64,000 nt of DNA, taken from positions 277,658-341,657 of the forward strand of contig NW_021167090.1 of NCBI RefSeq assembly GCF_003711515.1. The letters run 5' to 3'. Positions 1 to 15,400 of the stretch are shown here, one piece after another. The stretch comes from Sodiomyces alkalinus F11. Taxonomy: Eukaryota; Ascomycota; Sordariomycetes; Glomerellales; Plectosphaerellaceae. The notes beneath the pieces are model-generated. The model was not told the DNA's origin, did no database searches, and saw nothing but the letters and a program-made list of their open reading frames with translations. A program made the translations under genes and the position numbers. Each line of letters begins with the position of its first letter. Positions within the stretch are counted from its first letter, which is position 1.

Positions 1-592
1 CCCCTTTAGTGTACTATGTCCAGCGGACCGGGTAATCATCGATGGGCGTCGCAGTGGGAACCTGAGATGGAGAATTCCCTCAACTTATGGGACCTAGCGC
101 ACCATACCCACCTCCCGCTCCTTCGTGAGGAAATTCAATGAGGGTAAAACGAAATGACACGAACGAAGAGGACACTGAACGGGAGCGGAGACAACATCAC
201 CATGGATCATGGCAAAGAAAGGAATGATTGGTTTCACCAACCCGATAAAAAACATCGTCCTTGCTTTCCAGTCAGGGATGTTGTGCTACGTACGTTGTAA
301 TTACTCCGTACTCCTTACTCCGTACACGTGTAAATTACCTACCTAGGTAATTAAGCTGCATCCTCCTGGCCGTTGTCCTTGTTGCCGTTTCCAGTAGGCC
401 GGATGAAGCCAACGGCTCGCATAGGTAAGCAGCTGACTGTACTTCGTACTTCGTAATACGTCGTAAACAGCCAGAGCGAGCACCAACAATTGTGCGCCCC
501 TGGATTTCACCCTGTCGATTTCAGTGGGTCGTGCTTGCCCATTTCCAGCACACCGAGGGAACAGTGGAGGCTTGGTTTGGCGCTATTAAGTG

Positions 593-599
593 TGAGTCA
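593..599 (+). promoter_or_regulatory. Gcn4/CPC-1 response element (TGAGTCA)
   Basis: This is a perfect TGA(C/G)TCA palindrome, about 440 bp upstream of the first upstream ORF of the CPC-1-type gene. Gcn4-family bZIP proteins bind this 7-mer, and autoregulation of the cpc-1 type gene is known. Several copies of a 7-mer are expected by chance in 64 kb, so its function is inferred from position. Confidence 0.45.
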
Positions 600-860
600 T
601 AGGACACACTGACACGATTGGTCAGATGCACAGGACGGTCCCAAACAAGACAGGGGTGGCTGCAAGTCCACAGTACCCGGCGAGACCAACCGAGCGGGTA
701 CTCTTGCAGGATGCTTGCAGCAAAGAGTACATCTGCATATGGTGGGCTCATGTAGCCTGCCCACATCGTGCGCCCTTCGGCTGCGAATGTGTGGATCCCC
801 TGAGGACTTTTCCCCGCGCCCTGAGGCCCTGCACAGGCCGAAAGCTGCCTGTGGGAAAAG

Positions 861-865
861 TTTTT

Positions 866-897
<32 letters not shown>

Positions 898-914
898 TCT
901 TTTTCTTTTCTTAC
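861..914 (+). repeat. Poly-pyrimidine (T-rich) tract
   Basis: This is an almost pure T run broken by single C residues, followed by further CT-rich sequence to about 965. Pyrimidine-rich tracts just upstream of transcription starts are common in filamentous fungal promoters. It is the source of several Lys-rich or Phe-rich pseudo-ORFs on the two strands. Confidence 0.7.
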
Positions 915-1035
915 AAAACCTGGAGTGCTCGCACCCCCGCCTTTTCCCTCTCTTTCTTTCTTCTCTTTTTTGCTCCAAACCAAACCGCTCAATCAACATC
1001 ATCACATCACAAGTATTAGCATAATCGTCGTCAAC

Positions 1036-1044
1036 ATGTGGTAA
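1036..1044 (+). promoter_or_regulatory. uORF1 of CPC-1 (Met-Trp-stop)
   Basis: ATG TGG TAA follows a good fungal initiation context (GTCAAC-ATG). It is the first ATG of the CT-rich leader that precedes the bZIP gene. Genes of the Gcn4/CPC-1/CpcA family use a first short uORF after which 40S subunits resume scanning. The two-codon size and position fit that role, but the translational role is inferred. Confidence 0.6.
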
Positions 1045-1177
1045 ATCAACAACTACACAGTTGTTCTTGTGTCTCAACTCCAGGCACAATTTCGGAACGT
1101 TTAGAGCTCCCTCTCTCAACATCCTCCAAAATTTCTACGCTGGATTTTCCAGTCGTCATAACGGATTCCCAATCAAC

Positions 1178-1300
1178 ATGGCTTCCCTCCAGTACCTCCA
1201 GCCTGCCGGCACCATCCGCGCAACGTCAACTAGTCGAACATCATCCACAACAGGACTTTGTCTTGTTCGACCAGCCCGCTCCACGCAACCGGCAACATAA
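1178..1300 (+). promoter_or_regulatory. uORF2 of CPC-1 (40 codons)
   Basis: The reading frame begins MASLQYLQPA and stops after 40 codons, starting in an optimal CAACATGGC context. No ATG in any frame lies between uORF1 and uORF2, and none between the uORF2 stop and the main start at 1614. That is the expected layout for inhibitory uORF / delayed re-initiation control. As I recall, the cpc-1/cpcA family has a second uORF of about 40 codons, so the size supports orthology. Without this feature the frame would look like a spurious ORF. Confidence 0.7.
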
Positions 1301-1613
1301 CCAATCAGACAGTCTCTTCGCGGTCCCTACTGCTCCCCATCGCCGCCACTCGTCGCATCATCAGAATCGTCAAAGCTTCTCTCCCTCTATTGGCAACCAC
1401 CAAGTAGCCCAGGTCCAACATCAACCTACGTGGTATCCCACGCCATCACCTGGTAACAGTCGCGTATCCGCCTCGCCTCAGGCTGCGCAGCTCTACGACT
1501 TGTCAGCTTCCACCTCGTCCACCGCTCTACAGCGTCGCGGTCACCCATCCCGTCCTCCTGTTCCGCTTTTCTCGCACGGCACATCTGCTCAGCAGACACC
1601 GTCGGTCGCCAAG

Positions 1614-2339
1614 ATGAGCATTGCAGGTAATTACCACAAACATTCTGGGATTGCAGTATTCATAAGCTCACACAAGATGCTATCAGAACTTGACGACTTC
1701 ACCGGGTTCGAGGGTGGTGCTTCCACCGCCTATTCGTCCCCGGGTGCTCCCGCGGTGTTCGACGTACCCGGCGGCTCGAACAACATTGGCACCATCTCCC
1801 CTCAAGACCTGCTCATCCAGGATCCTTACATGTCAGCTCCGAACTCTACGGCGTTGACAGCCCTTACCTCCCCGTCTCTCTACGAGTCGCCTGACTTCGG
1901 CTATGACGTCTCGCCTGGCTTTGGCTCTACTGATTTCGATAACGGCTCCAACCAGTGGTTTTCTCTTTTCCCTGATCAGAGTACCGCTCCCGACGCACCC
2001 GCTCCTAAGCCCTCACCGGCCCAGGAGTCTGTCGAGATTGAGGCCGTGGTGGCGACTAACTCGTCCAGTCGTCGCAAGTCGGCCGGTTCTCCTCCGTCTG
2101 GCCGACACTCGTCTGTCGCTGGCGTCAGCTCTCGCAAGCGTGACAAGCCTCTGCCTCCTATTGTCGTTGAGGACCCCAGCGACACGGTGGCTATGAAGCG
2201 TGCGCGCAATACGCTGGCTGCCCGCAAGTCACGAGAGCGCAAGGCGCAACGGTTTGAAGAGCTCGAGGAGCGGATAAGGAAGCTTGAGGCCGAGCGCGAT
2301 CATTGGAAGAACTTGGCATTGAGTAATTCCTCGGGTTGA
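1614..2339 (+). CDS. cpc-1: Gcn4/CPC-1-type bZIP activator of amino-acid biosynthesis
   Basis: Predicted nuclear bZIP transcription factor of the cross-pathway (general amino-acid) control. I place the start at the ATG at 1614, the first ATG after uORF2; the longer open frame further upstream has no ATG. A likely 60-nt phase-1 intron (1627-1686; GTAATT donor, GCTCAC branch, TATCAG acceptor) gives a 221-residue product beginning MSIAELDDFTGFEGG. The N-terminal half is an acidic, Ser/Pro/aromatic activation region. The C-terminal bZIP (about 174-217) has the basic motif NTLAARKSRERK and a short leucine zipper, with the KLEAERDHWKNLA ending typical of the family. The intron has no in-frame stop and is a multiple of three, so splicing does not decide the downstream frame. 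It is followed by AROM, a classical target pathway. Confidence 0.88.
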   Translation: MSIAGNYHKHSGIAVFISSHKMLSELDDFTGFEGGASTAYSSPGAPAVFDVPGGSNNIGTISPQDLLIQDPYMSAPNSTALTALTSPSLYESPDFGYDVSPGFGSTDFDNGSNQWFSLFPDQSTAPDAPAPKPSPAQESVEIEAVVATNSSSRRKSAGSPPSGRHSSVAGVSSRKRDKPLPPIVVEDPSDTVAMKRARNTLAARKSRERKAQRFEELEERIRKLEAERDHWKNLALSNSSG

Positions 2340-8214
<5,875 letters not shown>

Positions 8215-10181
8215 AGAAAATACGGAAAGACGGGGAGAAAACCGGTCAGGGTCGGGTTCTAGCCTAGAAACTCGGGGAGGTTGAGGAGTAAGGAGGCAAA
8301 AAGAAAAAAAGAAAGAAAGAAAGAAAGAAACCCAAAAGCGGAAAACTGGCCACTGAGCACATGACTTAGGTTTCCATGTCTGGGAGCAAACACGAGCAGA
8401 CAAGATATCCGGCATTAAGAACATTGAAAAGGACAAGGGACAAGGGACAGTGGACACAGAATCGAATGGAGTATATTCTTCTACGACAGGAAGGTAGGAT
8501 ATATATCCACCCTTTTCTATCACGTCCCGTCAGTATCATTTTAGATATTACCCGTGGACAGTTCTAACAAGGGCGTCATAATATTCCTCTCCTATGCACT
8601 CTTGATACAGAAAATCGAGGGAACGAATCTTGCGCTGGCTCAAGTAGGCCACGAGTCTATTTGTTTCCGTAAAGGCTAACCCTCCCAAAACGCCAGCCTG
8701 TTGACCACGCACTCAATGCTCGATACAGAAAAAGAAAATCAAAAAAAGAAACACAACAACTCGAGCAGCGAGCGTGATAAAGAAATAAGAACCGCTCGCT
8801 GGACATGAGTCTCCCATTGCTGTGTCGTTGTGGTATCGTATCCCCACCAACTTCACATCCGGAAGAGAAAACAAGCCAAAATGACAAACCCAAACCCCTC
8901 AATTCCCGCTGTTTTCTATAGGTTGTTTTTGTATAATTCCCGTTGTTCGTCTTTGCTCATCAAGCCTCATGTCGTCATTACATGCCGATTTCCCCAGTTT
9001 GCCCCGTGTCCCTTTTCGCGCCGATGCAGCCCAATTTTTGCTGCCGTCTTCCCCAATGGATTTCTCAGTCTAAGTAAAAAAGAAGAAGAAAAAAAGGAAG
9101 AAAAAAAAAAGGCAAGAAACAAAAAGGACACGCTGGTTGTACAAAGCTCCCCTGGAAACGCAGTGGAGTTGGTTCATCTAATTATGATAAGGTGGAATAA
9201 TGCTTCCTCGGTGAATAAAAAAACATTGTTTTTTGGGGGGGATTGTACACGCCAGCGCGAGCCGGACTTGAAAAAATTGACGTCTAGATGATGCATTCCC
9301 GGGACCCATCGGATGAGATGAAAGGGGTGTGTGATGTAGGCGAAGAGAGTCCCCTTGGAGATGAGGTCAAAACCAAAAGCATCATGACGGAAGAGATGGG
9401 TTTTGCAAAAGGTGGAAATGATGTCGTTGATGATGATGCGGAGAGGGTGTGTGTGTGTGCGTGTGTGATATGGGGCAAGAATGATAGAAGCTAGCCTGGC
9501 CGACGGCTCGTTCGGTTCGTTCGCATGTTCGTCGACGCTCGATCGGCAGAGGTTGAAAGATAAGGGTTGTTTGTGTGTGATGTGGAGATTTGCGAACTTG
9601 CTGTCTGCGGGTCCGCAGAGAATTCGAATCGAGCCATTGGATGGATGAGAAGGAATGATGTCATCCCTGCACGTGGACCGTGACCGATATTCAGGGTCTC
9701 CCCAATGATGTCACCCCACAGTAGCTGTATGTACCCCATGCCCGCTTGAAATGGATTCCCATGTTTCAGCCCACCCCACCCCACAGCAATGCGGCAGGGA
9801 GTGTTGCATGTGGTAAACAGGACGTCAATTGTTTCGTGAAGATCGCTCATGACAAGTCTCATTTTTCTCTCACGAAGCCAGAAACGTCTTGCAGGAAAAT
9901 CCAATTCATCGTCTTTTCGCCGTCATTTCCTGCCGATCGCTGTGTCATGTGTCACTGAGCTCCTTTCCTGACGTCTCTCGATCGCCCGGGGCGTGCCAGG
10001 TGGAGCAGCATGGGCGGTCGGGTCCACTTTTTCCCGTGCTCGTACCGACGACGCATTGTGCCGCCCATATGACGTTCTCGGTGTCCAATTGGGTTGGAGG
10101 TACGGTTGGTACGGTTCTCACCCCCTCCTCCCATCAGCTTACTGGTTTGGTTTTTTTGGCAGAAGTGCGTTCCAAGTGCGT
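8215..10181. other. Intergenic between convergent AROM and Rpn4-like genes
   Basis: About 2 kb holding the 3' ends of two convergent genes. No gene is recognised. It contains purine-rich A/G tracts (about 8297-8332 and 9066-9123) and a GT-rich microsatellite near 9448-9470. These low-complexity tracts create Lys-rich and Ser/Phe-rich pseudo-ORFs. Confidence 0.6.
8297..8332. repeat. (GAAA)n-type purine microsatellite
   Basis: A run of A and G dominated by GAAA units, just downstream of the AROM stop codon. It lies in the presumed 3' UTR or terminator area. Confidence 0.7.
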
Positions 10182-12413
10182 TCAGTTATGGTTACCGCGT
10201 CGTCTGTACTTGCTGGGGAGCTCCACATCGGGATGACAGACGCGGTAATGCCTGGTAAGCGCATCGGCCCGGCTGAACGTCTTCTCTTCCGTGCAGAGAT
10301 TGCACCGGACCTTCTGCTTCCGCGCGTTGTGAATCGTATCTTCGTGCCGCGTGAGATCGTAGGGACGAGAGAAAATCGTGTTGCACGGCTTTCCAGTGCC
10401 GGGGTTGATCCGGTCACAGCGGTGAGGGCCGGCCTGCGTGTCCACAACGGCCTCTTCTGCTGGCGTGGAAGAAGTATGCTCCGCCCGACGAGGGCCCGTG
10501 CCTTGAGAATGGCGGTGACCCTCCCGCTTATGCTTCTGGAGAAGCGCGGGCGTCTCGAACCGGAGAGTGCAGCCGTGATATGTGCAAGTGTAGGTGCCCC
10601 CGTCGGCCGAAGCACCCGCTGGCTTCTGCAAGCTGACAGGAGTGCCCAGCGCGCTGGGCGAGCTCGATTCGACGGAGCTCAGACGAGCGGGAGAATTTTG
10701 TTGCTGTTGTCGCTGTTGTCGCTGCTGCTGCATCTGTACATGCTGCTGCTGCTGCTGTTGATGCTGCTGTTGCCGAGGCTCTGCAATAAAGGGATAGTGT
10801 TGGGGGATGTGCATATTGGCCGACAGTTGGGAGGTGGGGTGCATAAACGAGAAAGAGACATCGTTGACTTGGTGGCCCCCATGCCTCTGGAACATGGAAA
10901 GCTGGTCATTCGCCGGCGTCATCTTGGACATTTGGTCCATAGCCCCACCAAAGCTCGCATCCGGTTGAGGGAACAGGGGAGCATAGTTGCTGTCCTCCGA
11001 CCCTGGGAATTCGAGCATGGCATCCTTGGGGGAAATCGTCTCGGGCGTCTCATGCTCGGACTTTTGTTGCTGACTCAGGTGGTGCCTCATCATCAGCGCA
11101 TCTTGTTCTGCCTTTTCCCTCTCCCTCATCTGATGTGCCGAGTTGAAAGCGAACCGCGTCGGTGGCAGGGAGTTGGCGAAGTTGCTGCTGTTGGCGTTCA
11201 CGTTCTGGACCATCGGAGAGTCCTGGCGCAACGGCGACCTCTCTCTCGACACTACCGAACTGGCAGGCGAGTGAGCCGTGCTGAGATGCTGGTTGTTCGC
11301 AGCGTGTAGCCTCTGCGAGAAGACGTCGCTGCTCGGCGACATCGCCACCTGGCTCTGCTGCGGTGACGACGACGACGTGATCGTGAAGTTGGGGTTGTAG
11401 AGCTCGTCGCTGTAGATGTCCGTCATGGTACGATCAAGCTTGGGGGGATCATGGAATGTGTCTGCGTCGAGATCATTTAGCGTGCTGCAGAGGACCATGG
11501 TCGGCCACAGGGCCGTCTTACTCATTGTTCTCCTTCTATTGCAGTTGTTGTCCTCTTCGGACTCGCCCTGCGTAGGGGTAGCCGGTGAGTCACCGCCGAC
11601 CGAAGAGCTCGCCACTGACCCCGGGTGCGACCGGTTCTGGCCGGTCGTGAACTCGGGAGTCGGGAGCAGCCCGCCCCTCTCGGTCCTCGCCCGCTGGATG
11701 GGTATTGTCGAAGGGTAACCCATCTCGGGGTGCTCAAGGTTGTTCATACTGTGGTAACCAGTGTACAAGCCGTCCTGTGCTGAGAGCGACTTCGCCAGAT
11801 CGTAGTATTGATTTGCTTCCTCGTGAATCTGCATGTCGCCAAAGCCATCACCGGCCGGGTCGATAGCGATCTGCGGGTTAGCAATGGTGGGGTTGTACGG
11901 CGACGCTGGGCCTGTCGACCCCAGTGACGAGAGAGAGGACTCCCGCTGATGCGACGTGCGCCCGAACACCCTGGGACCGAACTGCTGCGCAGTTAGGGAC
12001 CAAGGCTCCGTCGGCATGGGCTCGGAAAGTTGGCTCAGATTGCTCGCGAAACTATCGATGCCTGCCGAGGGCCCAGGTGTGCTAGGAAATTGGCTGTAGT
12101 CACTCTGGCTTTGGCTTCTTCGAAGGGCTGATACTGAGGTCGCGTCAAAACCTGGAATGGGGATGGCAGTTTGTTGCCAGAATGGATATTTCTGTAGTGA
12201 GGATGTCGAAGATGGTGATGATGATAGAGAAGGAGGGGTAGTATAGGATACAGGCCCGTCGGAATCTAGGTCGTGCGTTGAAGAAGAGTGGGTTGCCTGG
12301 GGATATAGTGTCTGATGCCGTTGGGACAGCGAAGAGAACTGTTGTGATGGATGTTGACGAGTGGAAATCTGCTGTGGATGACACACAATGGTAGGTGGAT
12401 TAGAGGGCATCAT
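10182..12413 (-). CDS. C2H2 zinc-finger transcription factor, Rpn4-like
   Basis: Probable nuclear regulator of proteasome genes, by similarity of its C-terminal fingers to fungal Rpn4 proteins. Three C2H2-type units sit at the C-terminus: one with CTYHGC, one with the long Cys-Cys spacing CDRINPGTGKPCN followed by FSRPYDLTRHEDTIH, and one with CNLC and FSRADALTRHYRVCH. The rest is low-complexity Ser/Pro/Gln sequence with a poly-Gln tract near 10,700-10,770 and the motif RTMTDIYSDELYNPNF. The start is the first of two adjacent ATGs (CAACATGATG); the frame extends upstream without another ATG. A likely 60-nt phase-1 intron (11521 down to 11462; GTAAGA donor, GCTAAAT branch, CGCAG acceptor) is in frame and stop-free, giving 723 residues spliced or 743 unspliced. 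The zinc-finger assignment is firm; Rpn4 orthology is likely but not proven. Confidence 0.8.
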   Translation of the reverse strand: MMPSNPPTIVCHPQQISTRQHPSQQFSSLSQRHQTLYPQATHSSSTHDLDSDGPVSYTTPPSLSSSPSSTSSLQKYPFWQQTAIPIPGFDATSVSALRRSQSQSDYSQFPSTPGPSAGIDSFASNLSQLSEPMPTEPWSLTAQQFGPRVFGRTSHQRESSLSSLGSTGPASPYNPTIANPQIAIDPAGDGFGDMQIHEEANQYYDLAKSLSAQDGLYTGYHSMNNLEHPEMGYPSTIPIQRARTERGGLLPTPEFTTGQNRSHPGSVASSSVGGDSPATPTQGESEEDNNCNRRRTMSKTALWPTMVLCSTLNDLDADTFHDPPKLDRTMTDIYSDELYNPNFTITSSSSPQQSQVAMSPSSDVFSQRLHAANNQHLSTAHSPASSVVSRERSPLRQDSPMVQNVNANSSNFANSLPPTRFAFNSAHQMREREKAEQDALMMRHHLSQQQKSEHETPETISPKDAMLEFPGSEDSNYAPLFPQPDASFGGAMDQMSKMTPANDQLSMFQRHGGHQVNDVSFSFMHPTSQLSANMHIPQHYPFIAEPRQQQHQQQQQQHVQMQQQRQQRQQQQNSPARLSSVESSSPSALGTPVSLQKPAGASADGGTYTCTYHGCTLRFETPALLQKHKREGHRHSQGTGPRRAEHTSSTPAEEAVVDTQAGPHRCDRINPGTGKPCNTIFSRPYDLTRHEDTIHNARKQKVRCNLCTEEKTFSRADALTRHYRVCHPDVELPSKYRRRGNHN

Positions 12414-15400
12414 GTTGTTGTGACGACGTTTGATCAGGGAAGGGATTAGAGTGGCATGGCGAAAAGATGGCGACGGTGGCGAGAAATGGGACACTCGACG
12501 GCTAATATAATGCGCCAGTGTGATGCTATGGAAAGCGATAGTCGACTACGGAGCTCCCGTCGGCTTGCAGGGTCCTAGCGTGGGTCCTCGATCGTGGTGG
12601 GGTGGGGTTGGTGGGTGGGTGGGTGGGTGGGTACCGGAGAAACCAGCCGTGCTGTCGGGAGTTTGAGGACTTGGGACTCATCGCTACGTGTAATAACTGT
12701 GAGAAGCTGTGCTGCAAGGGTACATGGCGGAGGCCCCCGCCGATGTATCTTTTCCGGGTTTTGGGAGTACCGAAATAAGGTACTCGGGATACGAGGGTAC
12801 AATGACACAATATCGAGCTAGCCATGACTGGGAAGGATTGGTAAGCCCAAAAGGGCCTGACCCGACCGCCGTACCCACCCAGATCGTAATTAGTACGAAG
12901 TCCTCCGTGGTCGAATTCAATAATTACACTACCCCGTACCTTGAGGTAATATGCATGGTTTGGTGTTCCCGTCGACCAGAACACGCAAGGCTCTTGGCCC
13001 ACTATTACTACGGTGATGTAGCGCGCCATAGGCCCCTCTCAATCGTTTACTGAGTAGGTTATAGCTTCTGATGTACGTTGCATGAGGCCGAAGGCTCTCG
13101 GAGACTTCACCGGACGCCATGGTCGCCCCGAAGCAAGCAGTTCGGAGCACCCACAAACCAATATCCTCATACTATACAAAAGACCTGGTAAAACCGCATG
13201 TTCTACGAGTTCTTCTCGGAGTATAACTTCGTCGGTTCCTCAAGCTCTCTCGTCCGGCCGTTAGGGTGACCAAACGGTTCACTAAATCGCCTCGAAAAGG
13301 CCTCCAGAACGAGTTCACCTGACCACGGCAGGCAGCACGTTCTTGTCCAAGTCGCCGGGGAGTCACTCGTCACCAAGCTTGCGGCCACGAAAGACGGCAG
13401 GATACGAATCGCATAATCATGACATTCACCGGTCGGACTACGGAGTACATCGTAAGGCTTCAAAGCTCCCATGACAGGTGGGCAGATCAAAATATCAAGT
13501 AGCGCCTGTTTTCCCCCAGACGCCTGGTTCGACCCTCGTTTCATTCGTCAGCTGGGCTACCTAGACGTCAGCACACCCAGGGTTGCGGTGCTGCAGCCGA
13601 GGTACTATTCTCGCCCACACCTCATCATGTTCTCCGTCGAGATTCACCCTTACGCCTCTGACTGTCCAACGGACGTCACTCGAGAGCCGAGTGGTCGGGC
13701 ATGATCACGCAGGAGACAGCAAGAACACGTTGACGGGTAAAAAGATTGAAAGGTGGGAGGCCTGGTACTGAGTGGGTCCATATCTGAGAGTCAGCGAATC
13801 AAAATTGTCGCATGACGTGCGTGACTCAGATTCTCAGCTGGAACACACCCAATCATCTCTCTTCAATTTGTCTGCCCATTTGCAACCAATCGAGCGACCC
13901 AACCTGGAGCCAGGACCCGCGATTTCCGCGGATGACTCCGTCGACTCTGTCTCCGTTCTCCGGCTACTGCCACGAAGCCGATGCACCGCCGCACTCTGTC
14001 CCAAGACACCAACCTTGTCTTAACTTCTTGACTTCACGGGGTCCTCGCCATTGCCGAACGTCCGATCCACATGCCGAAGCAAGCCACATGGTGGCGCTCT
14101 TCTTTTTTTTTTTTTTTTTCTGCAGGTACACCGGACTGGTCGAAATCTGTTTTTCCTTCCAATAATCTTCGACTCTACTCGGTGGGATGGATATATGTAG
14201 GATCCCTCTCTACCGGAGATACGAGAACCAGGACGAAAAAAAAAACCTTCGCCGTGCAGCAAACAATTCTCATCCACTTATCCAAGTCTGAAAGAAGTCT
14301 TCAGCTGAAAAGTTCGTCCAAAATACGCGTTCTCCTGTTACGGTAAAGCTGGGCCTTACGAATGGCGTTCATTCCCGGTCAACGCCTTACTCGTGCTCAA
14401 CCAACCACAACGAGGCATTACCTGTTCGATACGTGGTTGTTGTGGCGCATTCGTGTACTATACCTCATATCTCGTACGTTAGATTCAGTCGCATGAAGTA
14501 TTCGTAATCATTTCGTGCCTACCTTAACTGAGAACCTACCTGGATAGTAATAACCTGCAACCGTGCCGGTCAAGTCTCCACGCCCATCTGCGCCTGTTGC
14601 TTTCTGCAAGTCTCATGACCCGAGTTAAAGGAACCCAGCGACACTGACGGCTCAATATCGACCGATGGCCCATGTGATCAAGATTTTTCGCATACTCCTT
14701 GGCACTGGGCCGTGAAGGTCTGGACGAAGAGTTTGGCCGCATGAAAAGGGACATCCCCGGATCCGAGCTCGTTCGCGGCCAGCCCAGACCACTCAGGCCA
14801 CAGACAAAGTGGGGCCACTTGCGAAGTATCACCTTAAAGTGTAGAACACTGAAAAATCGTACTCAACGCTTTTTTCTGGCCTTCTGGCCAATAAATTGCC
14901 TCGTATGCAATTCTCTCGCATTCAAAAAATAAACCCCTGCATCAGGTCCTCGATAGGCCAAGCGGTCCACGACAATCTAGGCTGCCTCACCTTGGGCAAT
15001 CTGGCAGAATATGCATTATTGGATATGCCCCTTTCTCTCAATTCGGCTCAATCGGTTTAACCTGCAAAACGCAGAGTGACAACGGGGAAACAATGCACCA
15101 TGGTACCAGCTGAATGGACATGATGTACCGCCCTTCGGCTGCAGACGACACGGTTGTCGAGCCATTGGCCAAGGATCTAATGGAAGAAGACGCACCGAAA
15201 GTCCGGTCGCAGCGGGCCTGGCCGCACGGCACCTTGTACACCTGAGCAGGTCCATCAGGTGTCCTGCTTCTCGTGTCTCCGACGCGCGGCATCCTCAAAT
15301 CAATCCTGACCTGAAGGCATTCTTTCGGCGCAACTTCTTTTCCAAAGACCCCAACTTGGTCATGATTTATTGGCTTTTTATCAGCGCTGCCTAAGAGGCA

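Larger units (their letters stand above)
1..1035. other. Intergenic region and CPC-1 5' leader/promoter
   Basis: No convincing gene is seen here. The short open frames overlap each other on both strands and are created by low-complexity sequence. The region holds short repeats of a TACTCCGTAC type around 300-330 and the upstream promoter of the bZIP gene that follows. The transcription start cannot be fixed from sequence alone. Confidence 0.6.

Noticed and set aside
1038..1613. N-terminal extension of the bZIP protein by 192 codons
   Set aside because: The frame is open but begins with GTG and has no ATG before 1614. The uORFs in this leader fit the known control of this family better.
9993..11309. 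Long plus-strand ORF (438 codons)
   Set aside because: It is the antisense shadow of the zinc-finger gene; its Leu-rich repeats are the complement of the CAG/Gln tract.
13520..13545. tRNA B-box-like GGTTCGACCC
   Set aside because: The flanking bases cannot form a T-stem, and no A-box or acceptor stem is present.
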